NCBI GenBank assembly: GCA_022457155.1
Contig: JAJGOT010000257.1
Span: forward strand, 119,501-183,500
Source: Cladopsammia gracilis
Taxonomy: Eukaryota > Cnidaria > Anthozoa > Scleractinia > Dendrophylliidae
Direction: 5' to 3'
DNA length: 64,000 bases
Both the position numbers and the translations under genes were made by a program. Of this stretch, positions 54,032 through 64,000 are shown piece after piece (the stretch's first letter is position 1; each line of letters starts with the position of its first letter). The notes beneath the pieces are model-generated. The model did not search any database, had not been told where the DNA came from, and saw only the letters and a program-made list of their open reading frames with translations.

Positions 54032-54040
54032 AATTAGAAA
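53592..54040. promoter_or_regulatory. KDZ 5' end shared with the inverted duplication
   Basis: Similarity to the right arm of the inverted duplication begins at about 54006, inside the first KDZ exon as drawn. The sequence upstream (54040-54449) is therefore the shared region between the divergently oriented KDZ gene and the integrase-like gene. It contains repeated TTCTATTATGCACTTCTGCA-like words. A bidirectional promoter here is inference. Confidence 0.35.
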
Positions 54041-54457
54041 TATTATGCTTTTCTGTCTTGATGTTTCAGACCTCTAAAGTGCTATTATGTTCTTTCCATT
54101 TGGCATTGTAAAATCCAATGCTGGATTTTTGTATTCTATTATGCCATTTTGCACTTCTACATTCAAAATTAGAAATTACATTATGCTTTTCTGACTTGAT
54201 GTTTTAGACTTCAAAAGTGCTATTATGTTCTTTCTATTTGGCATTGTGAAATCCAATGCTGGATTTTTGTATTCTATTATGCCATTATGCACTTCTGCAT
54301 TTCGTTATGTGTTTCTCTATTCTATTATGCACTTCTACATTCTGTTGTGCGTTTCTGTATTCCATTTTCCATTGGATCATTCTATTATGCACTTTTGCAT
54401 TCTATTATGTTGTTCTGTATTATGCTTACGTCATATCCTTCATGGCACGCAATGGAC

Positions 54458-57372
54458 CATTCTCGTCCCCAGAGCCGCTTGGCCCTCTTAACCGCTGGAG
54501 CCTGAGTACGAAGGTCAAGGGGCTCTGGGGACGCAGGATTTGATTGGCTAGTCTGAAAACAATAAAATCTAAAACGGAAGTAAAAAATATAGATTAGGTC
54601 ACACTACCGGGATATCGAGTTAGTGATCATTTTATGCAGAATTCAGTCAAAAAATCGCTTTGTAGCTTGCATTTAAACTGTCGGAAGGTGTTGGATTGGG
54701 ACGCTTATTGGATTGGGACGCTTTTAAGTGCTATACTTTGTTAACTAGAGGAAGAAGTTCGATCGAGGATTCCTTTGGCTGGACGTAAACAACATGGTCA
54801 ACAAAACTTCACCGACCCACCGAGGATTATCAATTTCAGGCAGTGTCCTGCGAAACTATTTTGTGGATCAGAACATATTAACGAATCGCCTTATTTGATA
54901 AAACAGCTGTTTACGACGATCAAAAAGCAGCTGGATCGCTAGTTTGGTTTACTAACTGTGGCAAGTGCATTTATAAATTTCAAAGGTACTCAATTATTTA
55001 TGTCAAAATCCACATTTCGTAGTAAAATTTGCCACCCTTCTTGAATTCCAGTATATTACGTGTAGCTGTTCATTTTTGGGTGTTATATTTGGTTTCACGA
55101 TTTCATTATTCCTGTATAAACGATTGAGTACTGCACTGCATTTTATCAGATTTGAAAATATACTTTTGCGATAACATTCCTTAATAACCATGAGTGATGG
55201 ACTGTCTTGAGACCCTTTAATTCCACTGTAGACACTGTATTATTACCAAAGGTTAAATAAACGTTATGGTGGTTCACTTCATTTTTCTAATTAATTTGTT
55301 GTTTTTATAATAAAGTGTATCCATACATTTATTGCAATTTTTCATTGTTTATTTTTTATGGAAAATATAATTTGGGCAGTTATCATATGAAGTGGTTTCA
55401 CACTAGGTCTTCCAAGTATGCTAAGTGCCCTTGACCAAGTTTAAATGTGAAAGAGTATAATGCACATACTTAAACCCTACATTGTGACCAAAGGAAGTCC
55501 ATTGCAAGTACTCTTTCACAGTTTTTTTGGCTTTCCCTCCATATCAATCCCAGTAACTGACTGCCTGTAACAGGCTAACAGAATGCTGATCAGTACATGT
55601 GATGTGCTTATCCTCCAACTTGCTTCTGCTATACAGACTGTGTGGGCCATGTATCTAAGAGGACAAGATACCTGTTGGTTTACCAACTACTCTTGCTTTT
55701 TCTAGGACTGACAATATAAAGTTGAGCCTTTTTCAAAATTAATGGTGCTTTATGCATCCAGCACACTAAGTATTTATGAACTGTAACAGTTACCACATTG
55801 ACAATCTGTGAAACTGCGAGAAGCTAACACAGTTGTAATGAATACTCTCCATGCCTGGCCCAAAATCAGGTGATCAGGCTTACTAATCTTACACTGGCAC
55901 CAATAAAAAACATACTTTACAAGGCTGTTATCTCATTTATAATATGCAAGTTCACTCTGAAACATTTGACTGTTTAATTTTGTTTTAAAATGATTATGAC
56001 AGTGGCATATATCTACATGTGGTACCCAAACAGATAGATTCCATTTCCTGTTAGGCTGATCTTAGAACTCATGCTAAAAAGTTAGCTTTAGTTCACATAC
56101 AAACTTTTACAGGCAGGATTTACGAGAATGAAATATTAACATAGTCTTTCAAAAATTGATTTTCATTTCTGAAGATGACAATGGATCTTGTTATCTGTTG
56201 TAAAAGCCCATCAACTCTGCAAAGGTTCAAATGGAGTTTTCTGGAAAGGGAGAATCTGTTGAGTGAAGTGAGTGCATGTACGAAAGAACCAAGACAGATG
56301 CTGGAGCTCAATCAGTCTTCATGTCTTTTGCATCTGCACTCATCTTGTTTATCTAAATCACCCTTATCCCTCTTTGAGCTGATGTGGTGATGAGCTTAAG
56401 CCAAAAAAAAAAGATTTTTATGTTTACAGAACTGGAGAACATTGGCCTTCAGCAGCCAAATTTAATAGAGTGATAGGAGATGACATTCAATGACCGTGAA
56501 ATCTATCACTGGTTGATTCACCTGCAATGCTTCTTTGACTTTTGGGCTACTTGTAGATCTCCATTCAGCGACCTTTGCAATAACAGTAGTATTTTTTTGG
56601 TGGTAGTTTTTTTTATTTCTCCAAATAACAGTGCGAATGCTCTGCCCAGAGAAAAAAATGTCATGTAGATGCAAAAAGTGATTTTATTAAAGAGTTCAGT
56701 GCACAGAAAGCCACAACACATATTTCAACATTTCATTAGACATCATTTCTCTTTATTTTTCTTCGCTGTTCAGTCTTAGATTAATTCAAAAGGTCTAGTA
56801 AAGCTTGTATAAAAGCCAAAGGGAAATAACGTACTTGTAAGTTTGAAATGTCCAAAAGATATTTTCATTAGTGAAGTCAAAGATTTGTGAATTAAAATAC
56901 CATTCAGATCGATATTTGGCTGTAAATAACATCTAATACCTTGAATTCTGGATGCAAAAATCTCGGCATCGGCCAGACTAGCCATTAGTTGATGATAAGT
57001 TTAAATGTCAGCTGATGTAAGCTTATTCATAAGCCAAAATCCTGGAACTATCTGATCACGAATTACGACGATTTTTACCACATCCACGACTCAAAAACCG
57101 CCGAAAGTTCAACGATAGCATCTAACTACTCCTCGCCAAAAGAAAAACGTCCAACTTCTGAAATGTGACAGCCAGAATCCTGCCTTTTCTTGCACCGCGT
57201 TCTTCTCGTTGCAGTTGTACGTCCGCCATTTTGAAAAAACTCTGAGCCTGCGTAGAACAACCGGAAGTCCTAGATTCTAGGACTTCCGGATCGTGTGTCC
57301 CCAGAGCCCCTTGACCCTCGTACTCAGGCTCCAGCGGTTAAGAGGGTTAGGCGGCTCTGGGAACGAGAATGG
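54458..57372. mobile_element. hAT-type transposon, non-autonomous, 2.9 kb
   Basis: Ends of about 75 bp starting CATTCTCGTCCCCAGAGCC and the inverse ...GGGAACGAGAATGG; each end is partly self-complementary. Flanks are CAATGGAC (54450-54457) and CAGTGGAC (57373-57380), 7 of 8 identical. The unoccupied sister site near 61300-61310 has a single CAGTGGAC, so the insertion boundaries are supported. No transposase ORF is seen. A minus-strand ATG at about 57228 opens a 35-codon exon-like frame (MADVQLQREERGARKG) near the right end, possibly captured host sequence. Confidence 0.85.
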
Positions 57373-57822
57373 CAGTGGACAAAAATTGGATGGCTGAGTA
57401 GGGGAATGGGTCTAGTACGGCCAAAATGGCGGACAACAGCGACGGGAGTCATGCAGCAACCAGAAACCACCTTCGTAATGTTTTGTTAGATATTTTGAGA
57501 CAGCTGGAGTCGGGAAATGCTGACTCTGATACCCTGGATCATGTGCAATACCGAATAGATTGGCTGTATGGGATCATACTGAAGTGTTTTGATGTTGGAA
57601 TTGTTGACGAAAGAGTAGTCACCACTGTGAGAGAAGCCCTCGATTGTTTCAAGTTGAATGGTACTGATGTGATGTATCAAGCAGGAAAGGTGTTTACTGG
57701 TAGTTATGGCAGACCCAGATATAATATTTCTAGAGAACAACTTGATTCTTGGTTCAAAAGAGGTTCAGCGTTGCCGAAATGGCACTTTTGCTTGGTGTAG
57801 GAAAACGAACTGTTGAGAGGCG

Positions 57823-58323
57823 GGCTAGATTTCAGAATACCCTGTCACTTAAAATTCACCTTCAAAAGCTGCTCCCGCAGTCCCGCAGTCGTACAAATTT
57901 ACATAATAACGCTATGTTCAACAGACCGTACCGTTGTCGTGAAATTATGTCACAACTGGAATAGGCATACAATATGTATATTTCTCGTTCTTAAAACGTG
58001 AAAAAACGAACAAGCGTAGCAATGAATCCAGCTTTTTCCACTAAACAGAAGTTCTACTAAACACACTTTAATTATCAAGCGACTACAGGACCTCGGGACT
58101 GCGGGAGCAGCCGTTCTACTACACTTACGTTAATTATTCAGCGACTACTGGACCGCGGGACTGCGGGAGTAGCCATTCTTCTACACTTACTTTAATTGTT
58201 CAGTGACTTCAGGACCTCGGGACTGCGGGAGCATTTAAACACGTTCCTCACTGCCCACTGCGGGAGCACGGGAGCAGTAGTTTTATGTCGTTCAAAAGTG
58301 GCGGGGTATTCTGAAATTGCTGC
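57823..58323. mobile_element. 501-bp non-autonomous hAT-type element
   Basis: GAGAGGCG flanks it exactly (57815-57822 and 58324-58331), while the uninterrupted sister gene has it once. Ends GGCTAGATTTCAGAATACCC and GCAGCAATTTCAGAATACCC (inverse of the right end) match in 16 of 20 bases. The interior has repeated CGGGACTGCGGGAG words. An 8-bp duplication indicates hAT. Confidence 0.9.
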
Positions 58324-58578
58324 GAGAGGCGTTTGGACGAATTCAGTTTTTCGATCAGGGCAACGTACGCTGATATGTCCAATGAAGAATTAGATGCAGA
58401 AATTTCCAGTATATTGAGAAACTTCCCAGACACCGGATATAAGCGTATGACAGGATTTTTGCTTTCCCGCAATATACGAATTCAGCAACAGCGAATTCGT
58501 GAGGCAATGAGAAGAGTTAATCCTGAGGGAACACTTTTGCGGGCTTTAGAACTGAATGTTGTACAAAGGAGAAAATAT

Positions 58579-59956
58579 CCCATCGCCAGAAATCTCGAAC
58601 CAAAGTGGGCGGAGATCATTTGTGACTCACTCGACCATATCAATAGGATTGTATTGTATTTCAGAATATCTGATTGGTCGGGTGGCGAAATGGATCAGTC
58701 TGCCTGTCGCGCAATATTTTTATGACCGCTTCTGTTGGGGAAAAAGTGCTTTTTCTTCGCTAAACAAGGTTTCTTTAGCTATTTTTTTGGCAAAAAAGCG
58801 AAGCTTAATACACAAATAAAACGACGTCGTCTATCGAAGGCGAAATGTTATACTAGAAAGAGAGAATAGACCGTTTTTGAAACAACAGACAGAGGTCACG
58901 TAATATTTACTGTGACGTTCAAACTAGTCCGCCAAAATTCAACCATAGTAGGCCACCAAATTAGGAACAAGGCTAGTTTCTAGTCCTTATGGGATCTAAA
59001 GAATGCCTGGTCAATATTTTTTTCTGAACTTTGTAAACAACGAATTCGGCGAGGTTTTTCACAAGTATGCGGCCTCGAATGGCGACCCCAGGGGGGGGGG
59101 GTACTCCCTATAATGGGCTATACGGGGATGCTCCGCCCGAAAGGGGTACCTTTTTTAGGCTAGAGGTATATGAAAGGGTCGGGATTTCACGAGTTGAAGT
59201 ATATGAAATGGTAGGGATTTTACGAAGAATAGGAAAGGGAAGTGAAGCCACGCCGTTGAAGCATAAAAAAGGTAGAGAAAACTGCCATTTAACTATTGTA
59301 AAAATGGCCTTTCAAAATATCTTAAACAGACACACTTAAAGGCTCTCAAAGGGGTACCATTTTCATTGAAAGGTATATGAAAGGGGTACCTTTTCTGTCA
59401 AAATCGGTATATGAAAGGGTAAGGGTTTGAACCTCGGGGCGGAGCATCCCCGTACGAAACTTTGCTGAGTGGCGACACGAAGAGCTTATTGCTTATTGCA
59501 TAAATTGGATTTTAAAAACCGAGCCGAAATCATGGCGAAACTGCCAGATATTTTGCACAGAAACGGAGTGATGTTGGAACTTATCAAATGGATGCAAAGT
59601 AAGGTACGTGGCACTCATTCACCGGCACAAAATGAAAACAGAATTCGGGTCCGCTGAGATCTTTGACTCAGACGCCTTCAAAATGGCATCGTAAATATAA
59701 CTTTACAAAATTCGCAAAACCGAACCGAAATTGAAAGGTTTTATACCGAGCGAACCTCCGAAACAAACTTTGAAAAGGTCTGTTCAAAATGAGATACGGA
59801 GCAGCTACTGAATTGTAAAACATTTTAATCGTCGTAACTTTGAAAATTATTTCCAATACATTTTTTGTAAAGAGATAATCAAAACAAAGGCCCAAAATTT
59901 CTAAGTGCCACGCTTCAACTGCGCATGTCGATTCAAAATTTCTGCGATGAAGTCCG
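58579..59956. mobile_element. 1.4-kb insert in the integrase-like gene, with a nested MITE
   Basis: Absent from the sister copy, where AAATATC and AAAAGCCCTTTGG are about 5 bp apart. The ends are not clearly inverted and the target duplication is unclear. A MITE lies at about 59088-59475 with ends sharing ACGGGGATGCTCCGCCC and its inverse. ORFs inside (e.g. 59469-59657) are not recognised. Confidence 0.6.
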
Positions 59957-60441
59957 CAAAAGCCCTTTGGCACTGTGGCATATAGATGGGAATCACAAAC
60001 TTGTCAGGTGTGTGGGCCATTCCATTCAACATCCACACCCCCTGTTGCATGAGATTTTGAGGGGGGGGGGGGTGAAGCGGTGTGAAGCGGTTGAAGAAAA
60101 ATTGCATTATTTCTGTGGGGAGAGGGTAGTAGTAGTAGGGTGGTAGTTTACGTTTGTTAGAAGAATTAAAAAAAACTTACATGTACATGTATGTAAGCCC
60201 CTTGCTTACACCTGAGCTCGGGTTCACATTAAACTTTTGAATTCTCAAAACCATCCTCATGTTTTCACCAGGCTATATAAGCATATGTGTTGCAGGTAAA
60301 ATCCGTTCTCAGGTTGAATCAGTATTCAATCTAGGTTAAATGTGTACCCAGTATTCTATCTAGGTAAGCTAACTTTAACTAACCCCAGTTAACTCTAACA
60401 CAAAGCTAACCATCACACTATTGGCTATATGTATCTTTGTG

Positions 60442-61254
60442 CTAATGGTCTCTCCACAGAAATAATGCAATTTTCTTCAAGCGCTTCACACCTACCCAAC
60501 TCAAAATCTCATGCAACAGGGGTTGTGGATGTTGAATGGAATGGCCCACACACCTGACAAGTTTGCGATTCCCATCTATATGCCACAGTGCCAAAGGGCT
60601 TTTGACTTGATATTTACTCCTTTGTACAACATTCAGTTCTAAAGCCCGCAAAAGTGTTCCCTCAGGATTAACTCTTGTCATTGCCTCACGAATTCGCTGT
60701 TGCTGAATTCGTATATTGCGGGAAAGCAAAAATCCTGTCGTACGCTTATATCCGGTGTTTGGGAAGTTTCTCAATATGCTGGAAATTTCTGCATCTAATT
60801 CTTCATTGGACATATCAGCGTACGTTGCCCTGGTCGAAAACCTCAATTCGTCCAAACGCCTCTCAACAGTTCGTTTTCCTACACCAAGCAAAAGTGCCAT
60901 TTCGGCAACGCTGAACCTCTTTTGAACCAAGAATTCAAGTTGTTCTCTAGAAACATTATATCTGGGTCTGCCATAACTACCAGTAAACACCTTTCCTGCT
61001 TGATACATCACATCAGTACCATTCAACTTGAAACAATCGAGGGCTTCTCACACAGTGGTGACTACTCTTTCGTCAACAATTCCAACATCAAAACACCTGA
61101 GTATGATCCCATACAGCCAATCTATTCGGTATTGCACATGATCCAGGGTATCAGAGTCAGCATTTCCCGACTCCAGCTGTCTCAAAATATCTAACAAAAC
61201 ATTACGAAGGTGGTTTCTGGTTGCTGCATGACTCCCGTCGCCGTTGTCCGCCAT
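60442..61254 (-). pseudogene. Integrase-core-like gene, right copy, one stop codon
   Basis: Starts MADNGDGSHAATRNHLRN at 61254 and is uninterrupted by insertions. A TGA at about 61046-61048 replaces AGA of the left copy. After it the frame stays open to 60442, covering VAEMALLLGVGKRTVERR, STRATYADMSNEELDAE and LWHIDGNRKLVRC. Beyond KLVRC it runs into non-family sequence, exactly as in the left copy, so the truncation predates the duplication. The lesions of the two copies differ, so they decayed independently. Confidence 0.8.
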
Positions 61255-61667
61255 TTTGGCCGTACTAGACCCATTCCCCTACTCAGCCATCCAATTTTTG
61301 TCCACTGAGTGCCATGAAGGATATGACGTAAGCATAAGTGCATAATAGAATGATCCAACGGAAAATGGAATACAGAAACGCACAACAGAATGTAGAAGTG
61401 CATAATAGAATAGAGAAACACATAACGAAATGTAGAAGTGCATAATGGCATAATAGAATACAAAAATCCAGCATTGGATTTTACAATGCTAAGTGGAATG
61501 AACATAATAGCACTTTAGAAGTCTGAAACATCAAGACAGAAAAGCATAATGTAATTTCTAATTTTGGCGGTAAACACCCCTCATAATCGAAGAGGCACAC
61601 GAAGCTTCGACTTTTTAGCCGCCTTTCCCCCTTTAATGAGACTATGTGACCAAGCCTTTTCTTTCCA

Positions 61668-61762
61668 CTCAGTAGGTAAATAGGGCCTACTTTACCCGCT
61701 TGCATGCGGTAATTTGATGATAATTAGATTCGCTTATATGCGGCTAATAATACGCAAATCGG
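61668..61762 (-). repeat. Right 95-bp TIR of the giant element
   Basis: Inverse of 26914-27008 with three substitutions and no gap. It carries the same two CCGCATNNAAGCG motifs. CGTCATG follows at 61766-61772. Confidence 0.8.
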
Positions 61763-61772
61763 GTGCGTCATG

Positions 61773-63330
61773 ATCCACATAAGAAACAGGTCAAAAATAG
61801 CGTAGTTTACCATGGTAAAAAAGAGTAAATGAGGGTCAAATGTACGACTGTTTGTACCACATCATAATATCGACTATTATCGACTCGCTGGGAATGGGAA
61901 ACTGTTTTGTCATGTAGTTCTAATAAATATCTAAGGTTTTTAGCATTTTGACCCGTGGAAATATATTTTAAGCGGTCGTGTTGCCGTTATTCATAGCCGT
62001 GGTAAATTTCACGCGTAAAACTGTCACCGCACCACCATGGTGCCATCACGGCAAAATCCAGTCTCATGCTACCATCCTGAATAAAATTATTTTGGAAATA
62101 GGCTCTTTTAGTTGCGATGATTTATTTCACTAAGATTAGCAAGAATATGAATTTCAATCCTAGTAAGTAAAGTTTCTCAGCTCCCTTCAGTTTGTGTCAT
62201 AATTTAATACGGCAACGAAGACAGGAAATATGCTGATTCATACACATACAGGCAGCCAAGGAGGGGGGTTACATGATCATATTTTCTCGCGCCACTAATT
62301 ATCCGGCAGGCAAAGTTTTGAACAGCCTGCCCAGACGTTCGAGCAGTAATACTATTGAAAACTAGGGCATTTATTATGGTTAACAGTGAGCTTTTGTTAA
62401 GACAATGTTTGACGCAGTTAATTTGCGCATGAAAAGGCGTGCAATACATTCAGATACAGTGGTCGTCACTGATATGATCGTCGAAAGACAAGTTCGGATC
62501 CAGGATTACGCCAAGGTCTTTGGCTGATTGCACGGGGGAGATGTCCTTTCCCAACAGAGACAAACGAAACTCGTGAAGTTTCGAAGTCATCTGTCATCTG
62601 TCCCGAAAACGATTAATTTCGTATTATCTGGATTTAGCAATAACCGATTTCTAAAGCATCAGTTGCAAACCTCAAGGAGGTCTTCGTTCATCTCTGCAAC
62701 AATCCGTCGAGTGTCTTGCGAATGAAAGGAAACAAACAATTTTAGCTAATTTTGTATCGTCTACCGGTAACATTCAGTAGAGCAATTAGGGCCTAGGATA
62801 CATTCAACTGGAAGTGGATCAGAAACAGAAGAATGAATTCGTATTCCGGAATACCATCAAGTTAGCATGCAGCTTCCACATTTTCAATCTGGTGCAGTTG
62901 ATAAACTTAACAGAATGAGATAAAACCACAACACGAACGAATAATAAAAAAAAAGATATATAGAGCTATGACGCAGTAGCTAATTTTACCGTCAGTTGTC
63001 AGCTCTGACGCGGTAGCGGTGGTTTATTGGTGACGAGCTTGGCGACAAATACATTTGTTAAGTTATTCTTTCATTCAGACTAGCTGTGGATATTGATGTG
63101 GCTTTGTGGCTTCATAGAAATGTTACTTTATTTACAAGACCCTTTAATAGGTTATATTCAGGCGATTCAAGTCTAGATAAAATAGGTATTTTCTCTTGTT
63201 GATATGACCGTGAGAGGAACATCTCAAAAGACCGTAGATAACCCAGCTCTAGGAAATTGTGGTTAAAACAGACAACTTTTTTAACTTTTCACTTTGAAGT
63301 TTTTTTGAATGTCGTGGCACACATTTTTAA
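61773..63330. other. Stretch with no gene recognised
   Basis: Several short ORFs without domains (e.g. 62204-62449 minus). The minus strand around 62.2-62.45 kb has words reminiscent of a non-LTR retroelement C-terminus (RLRNFACRIISGARKYDH-like), too short to call. Confidence 0.35.
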
Positions 63331-63336
63331 ATGACA

Positions 63337-63363
63337 CTGAAAAGGGCTCAGCTCGAAACGTTT
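63337..63363 (+). ncRNA. Degenerate hammerhead motif
   Basis: CTGAAAA in place of CTGANGA, a weak stem II (GGGCTCAGCTC), then GAAACGTT. The G-to-A core change should inactivate it. Probably the end of a decayed Penelope-type element. Confidence 0.4.
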
Positions 63364-63611
63364 GTGGTATAAATGACATTTACACTTTTTTGAAAGGATT
63401 TACACCTTTTTACTTTAGGATATAACCAGAGTGTCACTCATCACTGAAAAACATTTTTGTTTTCCCCGTATTGCTTAACTTTTTGGTACCCTTCTACCAT
63501 TCATAAATGAAAATCGTCAGTTTCAAATATAGACCATCACGTACCTTTTTGGATAAGAAAGTCGGTCATTGCTCATCTTTAATTACCATCTAAATATCAA
63601 ATCCCTACCCG

Positions 63612-64000
63612 AGAACCCGGGGGGTACTCAACAAAGTTTTGTACGGGGATGCTCCGCCCCGAGGTCCAAACCCTTACCCTTTCATATACCGTTTTCAGAC
63701 AGAAAAGGTACCCCTTTAATATGAAATCAAGTAACTGTATTTGCAAAGACCACCGTAACGAGATAGAAGCACCGGATCATGTAGTAAAGGATCTAATCAG
63801 CTATAAAATAATAAAACGATTTGATAAAAAAGCAAGGCTGATAAACGGTACGGAAACGACTATATTTGTAAATATAGTCGTTTCCGTACCGTTTATCAGC
63901 CTTGCTTTTTTATCAAACCCCTTTAATATACCTTTCATTGAAAATAGAACCCCTTTCACATACCTTTCATTGAAAATGGTACCCCTTTACGTGCGTCTGT
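63612..64000. mobile_element. MITE of the 59.1-59.5 kb family, cut by the window end
   Basis: GGGGGGTACTC and ACGGGGATGCTCCGCCCC match the ends of the nested element at 59088-59475. The body has GGGGTACC and CTTTCATATACC words. A segment of about 200 bp including a perfect palindrome is inserted at CCCCTTTAATAT, which is present on both sides (about 63713 and 63918). Confidence 0.7.
63820..63917. repeat. Perfect 98-bp palindrome
   Basis: Arms 63820-63867 and 63870-63917 are exact complements over 48 bp with a 2-bp centre (GT). Either a recent foldback insertion or an assembly/sequencing foldback artefact. Confidence 0.9.

Larger units (their letters stand above)
57426..60110 (+). pseudogene. 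Integrase-core-like gene, left copy, broken by insertions
   Basis: Coding pieces: 57426-57740 (MADNSDGSHAATRNHL start after an AAAATGG context), a one-base frame change near 57742, then VQKRFSVAEMALLLGVGKRTVERR (helix-turn-helix-like) to 57822. Next comes an inserted element, then 58324-58578 (STRATYADMSNEEL-like to LRALELNVVQR), a second insert, and 59957-60110 (SPLALWHIDGNHKLVRC). WHIDGN carries the first catalytic aspartate expected in this family of rve-like integrase-core proteins of fish and cnidarians. After KLVRC the family sequence is lost, so the catalytic core is truncated. It is divergent from the KDZ gene. Confidence 0.75.
54006..61590. repeat. Large inverted duplication with insertions in one arm
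   Basis: The right arm (about 60455-61590) is compact. The left arm (54006-60115) is the same segment in opposite orientation, expanded by a hAT at 54458-57372, a smaller hAT-type element at 57823-58323 and a 1.4-kb insert at about 58579-59956. The left arm also has one extra 138-bp tandem copy near 54167-54304. The spacer is about 330 bp. Each arm carries a copy of the integrase-like gene. The right arm ends 78 bp before the right TIR. Confidence 0.88.
26914..61762. mobile_element. Putative giant KDZ transposon (about 34.8 kb) with cargo
   Basis: A 95-bp sequence at 26914-27008 recurs inverted at 61668-61762 with 3 mismatches and no indel, and similarity stops at both inner edges. CGTCATG directly precedes the left end (26907-26913) and lies 3 bp beyond the right end (61766-61772), a possible target duplication. 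Inside are a KDZ-family transposase gene (43640-54031, minus), a homeodomain/HMG-like gene (27115-33991, plus), a satellite and a truncated integrase-like gene pair. KDZ elements are known to be TIR elements and in fungi carry accessory genes. The assignment of this pair of TIRs to the KDZ gene is inference. The alternative is two unrelated solo copies of a 95-bp repeat. Confidence 0.68.

Noticed and set aside
54225..54543. Overlapping Cys/Phe/Tyr-rich ORFs that look membrane-like
   Set aside because: They lie on the repeated TTCTATTATGCACTTCTGCA words in three frames and run into the hAT end; repeat-driven.
26914..61762. Maverick/Polinton interpretation of the giant element
   Set aside because: Size and TIRs would fit, and an integrase-like gene is present, but no protein-primed DNA polymerase, packaging ATPase, protease or capsid gene is seen, while a KDZ transposase is.
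62204..62449. Minus-strand ORF resembling a retroelement RT C-terminus
   Set aside because: Too short and without catalytic motifs; similarity is only an impression.

Overview
The window is eukaryotic genomic DNA, most likely from a cnidarian, probably an anthozoan such as a stony coral. This is inferred from AT-rich, intron-containing genes with GT-AG splice sites, many MITEs, long poly-G/C runs, Penelope and BEL/Pao retroelements, hammerhead ribozyme motifs and a KDZ-type transposase. I see no bacterial operon, no CRISPR array and no conserved single-copy host gene. Nearly everything recognisable is mobile DNA or its relics.

Region 1 to 13.6 kb holds MITEs and tandem repeats: a TTAA-flanked element at 390-1007, a terminal-inverted-repeat (TIR) element at 2328-2786, and a non-autonomous hAT at 7325-8321 with a perfect 8-bp target duplication. 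It also has three hammerhead-like motifs and a degraded fourth, and pieces of a DIRS-like retroelement on the minus strand (10.87-13.45 kb). At 13633-17266 two Penelope-like element (PLE) copies lie tail-outward as a nearly perfect 1.46-kb inverted repeat, with a hammerhead motif in each arm. More repeat copies and a second DIRS-like relic follow. A nearly complete BEL/Pao LTR retrotransposon runs 20388-26349 on the minus strand, with two 165-bp LTRs, a primer binding site, gag-protease, reverse transcriptase, RNase H and integrase.

The main discovery candidate is 26914-61762. A 95-bp sequence at 26914-27008 recurs inverted at 61668-61762 with three mismatches and no length difference, and both copies are flanked by CGTCATG. 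Between these ends are: a plus-strand multi-exon gene whose protein starts with a homeodomain-like module followed by an HMG-box-like module (27115-33991); a 118-bp-monomer satellite (38.5-42.6 kb) with a higher-order repeat; an 11-exon minus-strand KDZ (Kyakuja-Dileera-Zisupton) transposase gene (43640-54031); and an inverted duplication (54.0-61.6 kb) of the KDZ upstream region together with a truncated integrase-core-like gene. I read this as a giant KDZ transposon of about 34.8 kb with cargo. The KDZ gene would supply transposition, and the homeodomain/HMG gene is a possible DNA-binding accessory.

Both long genes look damaged. Each has an in-frame TGA where CGA is a plausible ancestor. 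The KDZ gene has three further frame breaks beside homopolymers, which could be decay or assembly error. Younger elements sit inside it: two hAT-type insertions with 8-bp target duplications (one dated by an unoccupied sister copy), a tRNA-derived SINE with a 14-bp target duplication, several TA-flanked MITEs and a tRNA-like unit.

From 61.8 kb to the end there is mostly unannotated sequence, a degraded hammerhead motif, and a MITE cut by the window end that carries a perfect 98-bp palindrome.
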